DNA of 64,000 bases, taken from contig JAZRUW010000012.1 of NCBI GenBank assembly GCA_045652745.1, positions 62,001 to 126,000 on the forward strand. The letters run 5' to 3'. The position numbers and the translations under genes are program-made. Under the pieces are notes generated by a model. The model did no database searches, had not been told where the DNA came from, and was given only the letters and a program-made list of their open reading frames with translations. Source of the stretch: RGIG2041 sp045652745. Its GTDB lineage: Bacteria; Bacillota; Clostridia; UBA1381; UMGS1253. This document shows positions 53,482 to 61,538 of the stretch, one piece after another. How positions within the stretch are numbered: the first letter of the stretch is position 1; every line of letters starts with the position of its first letter.

Positions 53482-54216
53482 ATGTCGGGACATTCCAAAT
53501 GGAGTACAATTAAAAGAAAAAAAGGTGCAAACGATGCACAGCGTGCGAAGATTTTTACCAAGATTTCGCGTGAGCTGACCGTTGTGGTTAAGGCAGGCGG
53601 TCCGGATCCGGACAGCAATTCCAAGTTAAAGGATATTATGGCTAAGGCGCGCGCCAACAACATGCCGAATGACAACATTATGCGTACCATCAAAAAGGCG
53701 GCTGGTGAAACGGGCGGCGATAACTATGAAGATGTAACGTATGAAGGCTACGGCCCGAACGGTGTTGCCGTTATCGTAGAAACGCTCACGGACAACCGTA
53801 ACCGTACCGCAGGTGATGTGCGTCACTATTTCGATAAGTCCCACGGCAACCTCGGACAAAACGGCTGCGTAAGCTTTATGTTTGACAAGCAGGGTATCAT
53901 CTTAATCGAAAAGGAAGACAGCATTGACGAAGATACCTTAATGATGGAGGCGCTCGACGCAGGTGCAGACGATTTTGCGGCTGAAGACGGTATTTTTGAA
54001 ATCACCACTACGCCGGAGAGCTTCTCTGCCGTACGTGAAGCGCTGGAGGCAAACTACACGCTCGCTTCCGCCGAGGTGGAAATGGTGCCGCAGACGACGG
54101 TGGAGTTGACAGACCCGGACGACATCAAGTTTATGAGCAGACTGTTAGAGATGCTGGAAGACAACGATGATGTGCAGAATGTATATCACAACTGGAACCA
54201 ACCGGAAGAAGAATAA
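53482..54216 (+). CDS. yebC: YebC/PmpR-TACO1 family protein
   Basis: 244 residues. Starts with the family hallmark SGHSKWSTIKRKKGANDAQRAKIFTKI and has YEGYGPNGVAVIVETLTDNRNRT in the middle. Long annotated as a DNA-binding regulator; recent work on the family points to a role in translation at proline-rich stretches. Start ATG 53482 with AGGAG; 23 upstream in-frame residues lie in the promoter. Strong terminator follows. Confidence 0.95.
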   Translation: MSGHSKWSTIKRKKGANDAQRAKIFTKISRELTVVVKAGGPDPDSNSKLKDIMAKARANNMPNDNIMRTIKKAAGETGGDNYEDVTYEGYGPNGVAVIVETLTDNRNRTAGDVRHYFDKSHGNLGQNGCVSFMFDKQGIILIEKEDSIDEDTLMMEALDAGADDFAAEDGIFEITTTPESFSAVREALEANYTLASAEVEMVPQTTVELTDPDDIKFMSRLLEMLEDNDDVQNVYHNWNQPEEE

Positions 54217-54222
54217 TAAATG

Positions 54223-54254
54223 AAAAAGCAGATGTCGCTGACATCTGCTTTTTT
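54223..54254. terminator. Terminator between yebC and tRNA-Pro
   Basis: AAAAAGCAGATGTC / GACATCTGCTTTTT with loop GCT. It serves the convergent yebC gene and tRNA-Pro. Confidence 0.92.
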
Positions 54255-54257
54255 GAT

Positions 54258-54333
54258 TGGTCGGAGTGACGTGACTTGAACACGCGACCCCTAGACCCCC
54301 AGTCTAGTGCGCTACCGACTGCGCTACACCCCG
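54258..54333 (-). tRNA. tRNA-Pro (anticodon GGG)
   Basis: 76 nt including CCA. Acceptor CGGGGTG / CACTCCG (one G-T pair), anticodon stem CTAGA / TCTAG with loop CTGGGGG giving GGG, and T-loop GTTCAAGTC. D-arm AGCGCAGTCGGTAGCGC. Confidence 0.94.
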
Positions 54334-54421
54334 ATATGATGGACAGTATATCACAGTTTTTTGCGTTTGTAAATGGGTTTGGGAAAAAAGATGAAGTAAG
54401 CCATCCGTATACGGGAGATTT

Positions 54422-54459
54422 CAGTGAAGAGTGAAGAGAGAATAGTGAAAAGAGAATAG
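54422..54459. repeat. Purine-rich GTGAAGAG-type repeat
   Basis: Degenerate units like GTGAAGAG and GAGAATAGT in tandem, similar to the tract complementary to 17270-17320. Confidence 0.5.
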
Positions 54460-54461
54460 TA

Positions 54462-54507
54462 CAAAAAGAAACGACAACTTTCTTGTCGAAATTTGCCGTT
54501 TCTTTTT
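54462..54507 (-). terminator. Terminator of tRNA-Arg
   Basis: AAAAAGAAACG / CGTTTCTTTTT outer stem, ending at the CCA of the tRNA, with an inner partial stem. Confidence 0.8.
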
Positions 54508-54581
54508 GGCACCCCCGACCGGAATCGAACCGATGACTAATCCTTAGGAGGGATTTGTAATATCCTCTTTACTACGGGGGC
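54507..54581 (-). tRNA. tRNA-Arg (anticodon CCT)
   Basis: 75 nt including CCA. Acceptor GCCCCCG / CGGGGGT (terminal G-T), anticodon stem AATCC / GGATT with loop CTCCTAA giving CCT (reads AGG), and T-arm CCGGTTCGATTCCGG-like. Confidence 0.94.
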
Positions 54582-54627
54582 TAATTTAAAATTATGTAAT
54601 TGCAAATGCGAGCACAAAACTTGAAAA

Positions 54628-54753
54628 CAAATCCCTCCGTTATAAAAGGATTTGTAATTATGAGCGAAGCGAATAACAAGGTTCGCACAGCCGTCAAAAT
54701 CTTTGATTTTGGATACGGCGTGCGGTTCTTATATCCTCTTTACTACGGGGGCG
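54628..54753 (-). pseudogene. Broken tRNA-Arg copy interrupted by a palindromic insert
   Basis: 54731-54752 repeats the 5' acceptor and D-arm of tRNA-Arg(CCT), and 54648-54658 repeats the following GGATTTGTAAT. Between them lies a 72-bp insert with arms GCACAGCCGT / ACGGCGTGC and inner AAAATC/GATTTT. Beyond the anticodon stem the copy stops and continues as a hairpin (CAAATCC/GGATTTG). It cannot make a tRNA. Confidence 0.75.
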
Positions 54754-54880
54754 TAACCTTATTTATTTTACTATGAAACATCGCGCCTGTCAAGCAAGAC
54801 GGGCAAAGTTTAACAGTTGAAAAATGTCGGTTTTTCTGTTAGAATGAAAGCAGAGAACAAAACCGAAAAGAGGGATTGGG

Positions 54881-55900
54881 ATGCGAAAAAGGATTTTAGC
54901 GATGTTTGCGGTAGTTATGTTGGTGCTTGCGGGATGCGGCAAAACACCGCCGCAGACGGAGGAAATGCCGCCAGTGCAGGAAGCGCCGGTGCAAAAACAA
55001 GTGCCGAGCGAGGCGGACTTGTTTTTGGAAAAGTATGTCAACACCGATGCACGTCCGATTGCCGTCATGGTGGATAACGATAACAAGCAGGCGCGCCCGC
55101 AGGCCGGTATGGAGGACGCTTACCTGATTTACGAAATGGTGGTCGAAGGCGGTGCAACGCGCTTTATGGCGCTTTATCGCAACACGGATACGGCAAAAAT
55201 CGGTCCTGTACGCTCGTCGCGGCATTACTTTTTGAATTATGCGCTGGAAAATGATGCGATTTATACGCACTACGGCTGGAGCCCGAAGGCGATGGAGGAT
55301 ATTCCGGCGCTTGGCGTGAAAAACATCAACGGTGTAGAGGGCGGCAGTGATATTTTCTGGCGTGAGCGCAAGTTCGCGGGCGACTGGCACAGCGCATATA
55401 CAAGCATGGAAAACATAAAAAATAAAGCGGAAAATTGGGGATATAAACTGACGACTACGCGTGAAAACGGACTGGTCTACGGCGATGAAACGACCGCGCC
55501 GCAGGCGGATTTGACAGCCACAAAAGTTTCGCTTCGCTATTCGTCGGCCTACCGGACAGGCTATACATATAATGCGCAAACCGGCTTGTATGAAAAAACG
55601 ATTTTTGAAAGTCCGCACAAAATGCAGAGCGGAGCGGTGCTTTCGTTTAAGAATGTGCTTGTTCTGTATGTTTCGGACGGCCCGCTCGGCGACGGCTCGG
55701 ACAGACGCGAGGTGTACACCACCGGCAGCGGCAAAGGCTACTACATTTCCGGCGGCGCGGCGGAGGAAATCACATGGTCCAAAGCTTCACGCGGCGCAGA
55801 TACCGTGCTGACCAAAGCAGACGGCACACCGCTTAAAATTTATCCGGGCAAAACGATTGTGAATTTGATTTCGCCGGGGATTGGCGCGGATATAGAGTAG
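54881..55900 (+). CDS. DUF3048-domain lipoprotein (YerB-like)
   Basis: 339 residues. Lipoprotein signal with lipobox LAGC (Cys at 19), a Pro/Glu linker, and the DUF3048 N- and C-terminal domains (RPIAVMVDNDNKQARPQAGM, VEGGATRFMALY, IGPVRSSRHYFLN.ALENDAIYTHYGWSP; later GYYISGGAAEEITWSK and TIVNLI). The family has an outer-surface role, without a proven reaction. Start ATG with GAGGGATTGGG. The transcript would have ended at a hairpin that is now split by an inserted element. Confidence 0.9.
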   Translation: MRKRILAMFAVVMLVLAGCGKTPPQTEEMPPVQEAPVQKQVPSEADLFLEKYVNTDARPIAVMVDNDNKQARPQAGMEDAYLIYEMVVEGGATRFMALYRNTDTAKIGPVRSSRHYFLNYALENDAIYTHYGWSPKAMEDIPALGVKNINGVEGGSDIFWRERKFAGDWHSAYTSMENIKNKAENWGYKLTTTRENGLVYGDETTAPQADLTATKVSLRYSSAYRTGYTYNAQTGLYEKTIFESPHKMQSGAVLSFKNVLVLYVSDGPLGDGSDRREVYTTGSGKGYYISGGAAEEITWSKASRGADTVLTKADGTPLKIYPGKTIVNLISPGIGADIE

Positions 55901-55909
55901 ACAACAAAT

Positions 55910-56222
55910 AAAAAAGGACTTGCAAGGGCAAGTGGTCTTAAGGATACAATGGTTTTAGCCGGTAATTTACCGAAAATAGTTCGTAAAAAATCTGCATTAT
56001 ACGCGAGTATAATGCAGATTTTTATGTTCCTCTTTCTAACAAAATTCCTCGACTAAAACTGCCAACGGCACCTTAAAAGGTAATCGTTTGGATGAAGAGC
56101 AAGGCAAAAATGACCGACATCCTCGCGGATTTCGGTCATTTTTAACACAGCTATTCGCCAAAATATTGCTTTTTAAGGCGTTTTATCCTTAAGAACACTC
56201 GCCCAAGGGCAAGTCCTTTTTT
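55910..56222. terminator. Terminator hairpin split by an insertion
   Basis: The left arm AAAAAAGGACTTGC (55910-55923) and right arm GCAAGTCCTTTTTT (56209-56222) are exact complements, now 285 bp apart. If the 271-bp element and one copy of the 10-bp repeat are removed, they rejoin as a perfect 14-bp hairpin with loop AAGG between the convergent DUF3048 and fucI genes. Confidence 0.8.
55934..56204. mobile_element. 271-bp MITE-like palindromic element
   Basis: Flanked by a 10-bp direct repeat AAGGGCAAGT (55924-55933 and 56205-56214) that fits a target-site duplication. Terminal inverted repeats TCTTAAGGATA (55936-55946) / TATCCTTAAGA (56184-56194). Inside are nested GTTTTAG/CTAAAAC arms and two strong hairpins: AAAAATCTGCATTATAC/GTATAATGCAGATTTTT (55986-56022) and AAAAATGACCGA/TCGGTCATTTTT (56106-56143). 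No coding capacity. Confidence 0.72.
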
Positions 56223-56235
56223 GTATTGCAAATTC

Positions 56236-58065
56236 TTATTTGTACAGCGGACCGTAGGTCTGGCAAGCTCTGTAGTCCTGACCTTCCTTGTCCATACCGA
56301 ATGCGTTCCATGCAGCCGGACGGTAGATATCCTCTTCCGGTACGTTGTGCATGCAAACCGGAATGCGCAGCATCGAGCACATGGTGATGAGGTCTGCGCC
56401 GATATGACCGTAGGAGATAGCACCGTGGTTTGCGCCCCAGTTCATCATAACCTCATATGCGGTTTTGAACGGAGAACCTTCCTTGCCGTCGCAACGCGGT
56501 GCAAACCATGTGCACGGCCAGGTCGGATTGGTGCGCTCCATTAAGGTGTCGTTGACTTCCTTCGGCAGATTTACGGTCCAACCCTCTGCAATCTGCAGTA
56601 CCGGGCCGAGACCCTTTACGAGATTCAAGCGAATCATGGTTACCGGCATTTCTGCGTAGGTATCAAAGTGGCTGGAGAAACCGCCGCCGCGGAAGTTATC
56701 AAAACCGGCTTCGCACCAGGTGGTTGCGTCGGTCATCTTCTTGATATCTTCTTCGGTAACTTCCCACCAACGCTTCATGGTTGCGTTGCCGTTTTCGTCT
56801 GTGCATACGCCGGAAGCGTCCAGACAAGCGGCACCGGAGTTGAGCAGGTGGATGATACCATCGGATTCGGCAGCCTTGCCTTCGAGCTTATAACCGGTTA
56901 CGCGCTCGGTTGCTTCGCCGGACCAGTAGGTACGTACATCAGCGAAAATCTGCGCGCGATGGGTCAAAAGACGCATCATCAGCATACCCATACCGTTGAG
57001 CACGTCGTTTTCGGTTGCGAGTGTGAACGGCTCACGTGCGCCTTCGTAGTCGAAGGTGGAGCTTAAAAGCGCTTCCGGATAGTCGCAGTTCGGCCAATGG
57101 TCTGTCCACTGACGCTGACCCTGGAAACCGCCTACGATGGCATTGTGGCCAACCTTTTCTTCTTCAAAAGCATCCGGGAGGTTTTTGTTGCCTGCCATCA
57201 AATCCTTGATGATGCAGTACATCTTTACGGTAAACTCCCACTGCTTTTCTTTTTCTTCTTTTGTAAACTTGATGCGGCGTTCTTCGCCTAAGAACTCAAC
57301 GCTTTCCGGATTGTCGTCGCGACCTTCCTTGCAGTGCTCTTTGGTCCAGGCAAGGGCCTTTTGATATTCTTCTTCGTTGTAGATGCCTTCTTCCATACGG
57401 CGCAGAATTTCCACCTCGTCGACGGATTCTACGCGCATACCAAAGTAGTTTTCCATCATATCCTGGTCGATAATCGAACCTGCGATACCCATACACTGGG
57501 AACCGATTTGGAGATACGACTTACCGCGCATGGTTGCAACTGCAACTGCGGCGCGACCGAAGCGCAAAAGCTTTTCTTTTACGTCTTCCGGAATGTCTGT
57601 AATCTGGTCTAAATCCTGTACCTCGTGGCCGTAGATGCCAAACGCCGGAAGACCTTTTTGTGCGTGACCTGCAAGCACGGCTGCCAGATAAACCGCACCC
57701 GGACGCTCTGTGCCGTTAAAGCCCCAAACGCCCTTGATGGTCTTCGGATCCATATCCATGGTTTCCGAGCCGTAGCACCAGCACGGGGTTACGGACAAGG
57801 TGATATCCACGCCTTCTTTTTTAAATTTGTTTGCGCAAGCGGCTGCTTCCGGTACACGACCGATGCAGGTGTCCGCCAGTACAACCTTTACCGGCTCGCC
57901 GTTGGAATAAAAAAGATTTTCCTCAAAGAGTTTCTTTGCGGCATTGGCCATTGCCCATACCTGCGGTTCTAACGATTCGCGCAGCATCATCGGGCCGCGG
58001 CGACCGTCTACAACCGGACGGATACCGATAACCGGATATTCGCCTACATATCTGTTCTTTGCCAT
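56236..58065 (-). CDS. fucI: L-fucose isomerase
   Basis: 609 residues. Converts L-fucose to L-fuculose (also D-arabinose to ribulose) with Mn2+. N-terminal GIRPVVDGRRGPM, DTCIGRVPEAA, the central EEK.GHNAIVGGFQGQRQWTDHWPN and the C-terminal GANHGAISYGHIGADLI are all diagnostic. Metal ligands Glu, Asp and His lie in these blocks. Start ATG with GGAGG. It is transcribed away from an AraC-type regulator. No fucK, fucA or transporter lies in view, so the rest of the pathway is elsewhere. Confidence 0.96.
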   Translation of the reverse strand: MAKNRYVGEYPVIGIRPVVDGRRGPMMLRESLEPQVWAMANAAKKLFEENLFYSNGEPVKVVLADTCIGRVPEAAACANKFKKEGVDITLSVTPCWCYGSETMDMDPKTIKGVWGFNGTERPGAVYLAAVLAGHAQKGLPAFGIYGHEVQDLDQITDIPEDVKEKLLRFGRAAVAVATMRGKSYLQIGSQCMGIAGSIIDQDMMENYFGMRVESVDEVEILRRMEEGIYNEEEYQKALAWTKEHCKEGRDDNPESVEFLGEERRIKFTKEEKEKQWEFTVKMYCIIKDLMAGNKNLPDAFEEEKVGHNAIVGGFQGQRQWTDHWPNCDYPEALLSSTFDYEGAREPFTLATENDVLNGMGMLMMRLLTHRAQIFADVRTYWSGEATERVTGYKLEGKAAESDGIIHLLNSGAACLDASGVCTDENGNATMKRWWEVTEEDIKKMTDATTWCEAGFDNFRGGGFSSHFDTYAEMPVTMIRLNLVKGLGPVLQIAEGWTVNLPKEVNDTLMERTNPTWPCTWFAPRCDGKEGSPFKTAYEVMMNWGANHGAISYGHIGADLITMCSMLRIPVCMHNVPEEDIYRPAAWNAFGMDKEGQDYRACQTYGPLYK

Positions 58066-58125
58066 AGTTCTTACCTCCGTATAAAAATTTTCGGCTAATT
58101 TATACCTTATAATATAATCATATAC

Positions 58126-58155
58126 TTGAAAATAAGATAATACTTGTGTTATAAT
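58126..58155 (+). promoter_or_regulatory. Promoter of the AraC-family gene in the divergent fucI region
   Basis: TTGAAA (58126-58131), 18-nt spacer, TATAAT (58150-58155). The 128-bp divergent gap also holds AT-rich -10-like sequences for fucI on the minus strand near 58105-58118. Confidence 0.6.
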
Positions 58156-58193
58156 GGAAAAAAGTATAATAATATTCAGTTTGTGGTGGGCGT

Positions 58194-59033
58194 ATGATAT
58201 ACAACGAATTAAAACAGCGCGGCACGGAGGATTTTCCGATAGAGCTTTATGAGATTTCCGAGGGGCACACGCGCTATGAAATGGCGGCGCATTGGCATAA
58301 CGAAATCGAGGTTATCCGTGTGCTGAAAGGCAAATTGCAGGTGAAATTAAATAATTCGGCTTATGCGGTCGGTGCAGGGGAGATTGTGTTTGTCAATCCG
58401 GAAACGGTGCATCAGGCCATCCCGGAAGACTGCGTGTACGAGTGCATCGTATTTCATACCGATTGTCTGCCGGCGCCTGTACTCGGCGCGCAGCATTTTA
58501 TCGAGAGTTTAAAAAATCACGAATATGTGCTAAACGAGTACCATCCGTCGCCGATGCCGGAATTGGCCGAGGCGGTGGATGCATTGTTTGCGGCCTTAAA
58601 AGTGCCGTCATCGGGGTACAAATTTAAGGTGATCGGCGCGCTGTATTCTCTGTTTGGCGTGATTGTGGATGCGCATTTGTACGCGCCGCTCGGCGTAGGC
58701 GCGCTTTCAGCGGATAAAAATGTGCCGAAGCTCAAAGCGGTGCTTTCCTTTATCCGCAGTCACTATGACAGCCCGATTACGCTGTCGGACATGGCCGCCG
58801 CCGCCGGGATGTCATCGAAATATTTTTGCTACTTTTTCAAGGAAATGACGGCGAAGACACCGGTGGAATATTTGACGCTCTACCGCATCGAAAAGGCATC
58901 GCGAAAGCTTCTGCACTCCGACATGAGTGTAACGGCGGTGGCGTACGCGTGTGGATTTAACGATTTGAGTTATTTTATCAAGACCTTTAAACAGGTCAAA
59001 GGCATTACGCCGGCGCAGTTTCGCAAGCATTAA
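58194..59033 (+). CDS. AraC-family regulator with cupin sensor domain
   Basis: 279 residues. N-terminal cupin (AraC_binding, ~20-95: HWHNEIEVIRVLKGK, GEIVFVNPETVHQ). C-terminal double helix-turn-helix (~180-279: ITLSDMAAAAGMSSKYFCYFFKEMT..TPVEYLTLYRIEKA, then VTAVAYACGFNDLSYFIKTFKQVKGITPAQFRKH). Divergent from fucI, so it likely senses fucose or a related sugar and controls fucI (inference). Start ATG with GGTGGG. Confidence 0.93.
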   Translation: MIYNELKQRGTEDFPIELYEISEGHTRYEMAAHWHNEIEVIRVLKGKLQVKLNNSAYAVGAGEIVFVNPETVHQAIPEDCVYECIVFHTDCLPAPVLGAQHFIESLKNHEYVLNEYHPSPMPELAEAVDALFAALKVPSSGYKFKVIGALYSLFGVIVDAHLYAPLGVGALSADKNVPKLKAVLSFIRSHYDSPITLSDMAAAAGMSSKYFCYFFKEMTAKTPVEYLTLYRIEKASRKLLHSDMSVTAVAYACGFNDLSYFIKTFKQVKGITPAQFRKH

Positions 59034-59129
59034 CATTTGTGGATTGGATGGAGGAAATCTTGCGCGGGCGGGCAAACTGACGCCGGTAAAAGTGGCGAAA
59101 TGGTTTGAATAAATGCAAAATGCAAAAAT
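59034..59129 (+). pseudogene. Worn coding remnant after the AraC gene
   Basis: The short frame reading VDWMEEILR then, after a shift, TPVKVAKWFE with a stop looks like the eroded end of a protein gene. No start or ribosome site. Origin unknown. Confidence 0.35.
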
Positions 59130-59393
59130 TACAACCAACCTCGTAGGGGCGAGCCTGTGTGCTCGCCCGTTTTTTATACGCGGAAAAGTTGATAGTCGCA
59201 GACATTATTTTTATGATAAAAATATACGCGCAAAACAGCCATGGAGTTTTGTAAGAAAATTTAAACCTGCACCGTAGGGCAGGGGCTTGCTCCTGCCGTG
59301 CGTTTATGCGATATTCGCGGGCGATTCGTGAATCGCCCCTACGCGCAAATGACAACCAACCCCGTAGGGGCGAGCCTGCGTGCTCGCCCGTTT
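59130..59393. repeat. Cluster of REP-like GTAGGGGCGA palindromes
   Basis: Two near-identical ~42-bp copies (59130-59172 and 59352-59393) start with CAACCAACC and contain hairpin GGGCGAGC/GCTCGCCC. Two related hairpins lie between: GGCAGG/CCTGCC (59278-59296) and GGGCGATT/AATCGCCC (59319-59339, read in reverse orientation). Each copy carries the CGTAGGGGC signature. No gene. Confidence 0.75.
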
Positions 59394-59551
59394 CATTTTG
59401 CCTACATAATTTGTGCAGATTACGGCTATCTTACATTTTGGTGTAACAGTTGACATTTTTGGGAAATTATTATACAATATAAGGTGGTGTAGGCTATTTT
59501 GCACCGCTAGATAGAGAATAATGAAATCTGCGATGAACGGAGAATGAATTC
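59394..59551 (+). promoter_or_regulatory. Upstream region of the topoisomerase pair
   Basis: The AT-rich sequence includes TTGACA (59450-59455), a 17-nt spacer and TATACA/AATATAAGG near 59472-59482, the likely promoter of the gyrB/parE-like gene, then a leader of about 70 nt. Confidence 0.5.
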
Positions 59552-61525
59552 ATGGCAAAAAAATATGATAATACAAGTATAACCTCACTCAAGGGTGCGG
59601 AGCGTGTGCGTCTGCGTCCGGCGGTTATTTTCGGCTCGGACGGCTTAGACGGCTGTTGTCACTCGTTTTTTGAAATCGTTTCCAACTCGATTGACGAAGC
59701 GAGAGAGGGGCACGGCGACCGCATTGAGGTAACGCGCTTTTTAGATAAGTCCATTGAGGTGTCCGACCACGGTCGCGGTATTCCAGTGGACTATAATGAA
59801 AAAGAGCAACGCTATAACTGGGAACTGGTGTTTTGCGAGCTGTATGCCGGCGGTAAGTATAAAAACAACGCGGGCGAAAACTACCAGTACAGCCTGGGTT
59901 TAAATGGCCTTGGCAGCTGTGCAACCCAGTATTCGTCCGAGTATATGGACGTAACCGTTATGCGCGACGGCCATAAGTACCGCCTGCACTTTGAAAAGGG
60001 CGAAAATGTCGGCGGTCTGGAAAAAGAGCCGACACGCTTTAAGCAGACGGGTACGACCATTCGCTGGAAGCCGGACTTAGAGGTGTTTACGGATATTGAC
60101 ATTCCGCTCGAATACTTTTTGGAAACGCTCAAAAAGCAGGCGGTGGTCAATCCGAACCTGATTTTTGTGTTTTATAATGAAACCGAGTCGGGCATGGATA
60201 TGTATGAGTTCTGCTACCCGAACGGTATTGTGGATTATATGAAGGAACGCATCGGCGAAGCGCCGATTACCGAGGTGCAGTATGCCGAGGCAGAGCGCCG
60301 CGGCCGCGACCGTGCGGACATGGACGACTACAAATTAAAGATGCAGTTTGCCTTTGCGTTTACCAACAAAGCGCCGTTTATCGAATACTACCACAACTCC
60401 AGCTTCTTAGCGGAGGGCGGCTCGCCGGACAAGGCGCTGCGCAGTGCGTTTGTGGCATCCATTGACCAGTACCTGCGCCAAAACGGCAAGTACCAGAAAA
60501 ACGAATCGAAGGTGACTTTTGTAGATGTAGCGGATTCGCTGGCGTTTGTGTCGAGTTCGTTTTCGACGATGACGAGCTTTGCCAACCAGACGAAAAAGGC
60601 CATCACCAATGAATTTATCCGTGAGGCGATGGCGGAGTTTTTCCGTCAGCAGCTCGACATTTACCTGATTGAAAACAAGGCGGAGGCGGAGAAAATCGCC
60701 ACGCAGATGCTCATTAACAAGCGCAGCCGCGAAAGTGCTGAGCGTGCGCGTGTGAATTCCAAAACGAAGCTGACGGGCAGTATGGACGTCACCAACCGCG
60801 TACAAAAGTTTGTAGACTGCCGCTCCAAAGACGTGGAAAAGCGCGAGGTCTACATCGTGGAGGGTGACTCGGCACTCGGCTCCTGTAAGCAAGGGCGCGA
60901 TGCGGAATTTCAGGCGATTATCCCGATTCGCGGTAAAATCTTAAACTGCTTGAAAGCGGATTACGATAAGATTTTCAAAAGTGAAATTATTACCGACCTT
61001 TTGCGCGTGCTCGGTTGCGGCGTAGAGGTGCAAAACAAGCACAACAAGGAATTTAACAAATTTGACCCTGACCTTTTGCGTTGGAGCAAAGTGATTATTT
61101 GTACCGATGCCGATGTCGACGGCTATCAGATTCGTACATTGGTGCTGACGATGATTTACCGTCTGGTACCGTCGCTTATTGAAATGGGCAAGGTATATAT
61201 CGCGGAATCGCCGTTGTTTGAAATCACACATAAGGATGAAACCTATTTTGCCTATACCGAGGCGGAAAAAACGCAGATTTTAGAAAAGCTCGAAGGCAAG
61301 AAGGTAAAAATTCAGCGCTCCAAAGGTCTTGGTGAAAACGAGCCGGAGATGATGTGGCAGACGACCATGAATCCGCAGACGCGCCGCTTGATTCGCGTAG
61401 ACGCGGCGGATATGGAAGAAACGGAAAAGATGTTTGATTTGCTCTTGGGTGACAACCTGCAGGGCAGAAAAGATTATATTGCCGAGGTCGGTGAAGAATA
61501 CATCGATATGGCCGACGTAAGCTAA
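59552..61525 (+). CDS. Divergent type IIA topoisomerase ATPase subunit (ParE/GyrB-like)
   Basis: 657 residues. GHKL ATPase domain with NSIDEAREG, DHGRGIPVD and GLNGLGSCATQYSSEY (usual G.HG.G...VNALS). Transducer domain, then Toprim with VEGDSALGSCKQGRD and DADVDGYQIRTLVLTMIYR. The Toprim acidic residues are kept, but EGDSALGSCK replaces the nearly invariant EGDSAGGSAK and DGYQI replaces DGAHI. The ATP lid and Toprim differences mark a separate ParE-like clade rather than housekeeping GyrB. Followed after 13 bp by its A-type partner. Start ATG 59552; ribosome site GGAG 12 nt upstream. Confidence 0.88.
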   Translation: MAKKYDNTSITSLKGAERVRLRPAVIFGSDGLDGCCHSFFEIVSNSIDEAREGHGDRIEVTRFLDKSIEVSDHGRGIPVDYNEKEQRYNWELVFCELYAGGKYKNNAGENYQYSLGLNGLGSCATQYSSEYMDVTVMRDGHKYRLHFEKGENVGGLEKEPTRFKQTGTTIRWKPDLEVFTDIDIPLEYFLETLKKQAVVNPNLIFVFYNETESGMDMYEFCYPNGIVDYMKERIGEAPITEVQYAEAERRGRDRADMDDYKLKMQFAFAFTNKAPFIEYYHNSSFLAEGGSPDKALRSAFVASIDQYLRQNGKYQKNESKVTFVDVADSLAFVSSSFSTMTSFANQTKKAITNEFIREAMAEFFRQQLDIYLIENKAEAEKIATQMLINKRSRESAERARVNSKTKLTGSMDVTNRVQKFVDCRSKDVEKREVYIVEGDSALGSCKQGRDAEFQAIIPIRGKILNCLKADYDKIFKSEIITDLLRVLGCGVEVQNKHNKEFNKFDPDLLRWSKVIICTDADVDGYQIRTLVLTMIYRLVPSLIEMGKVYIAESPLFEITHKDETYFAYTEAEKTQILEKLEGKKVKIQRSKGLGENEPEMMWQTTMNPQTRRLIRVDAADMEETEKMFDLLLGDNLQGRKDYIAEVGEEYIDMADVS

Positions 61526-61538
61526 GGAGGTGGCAGAC

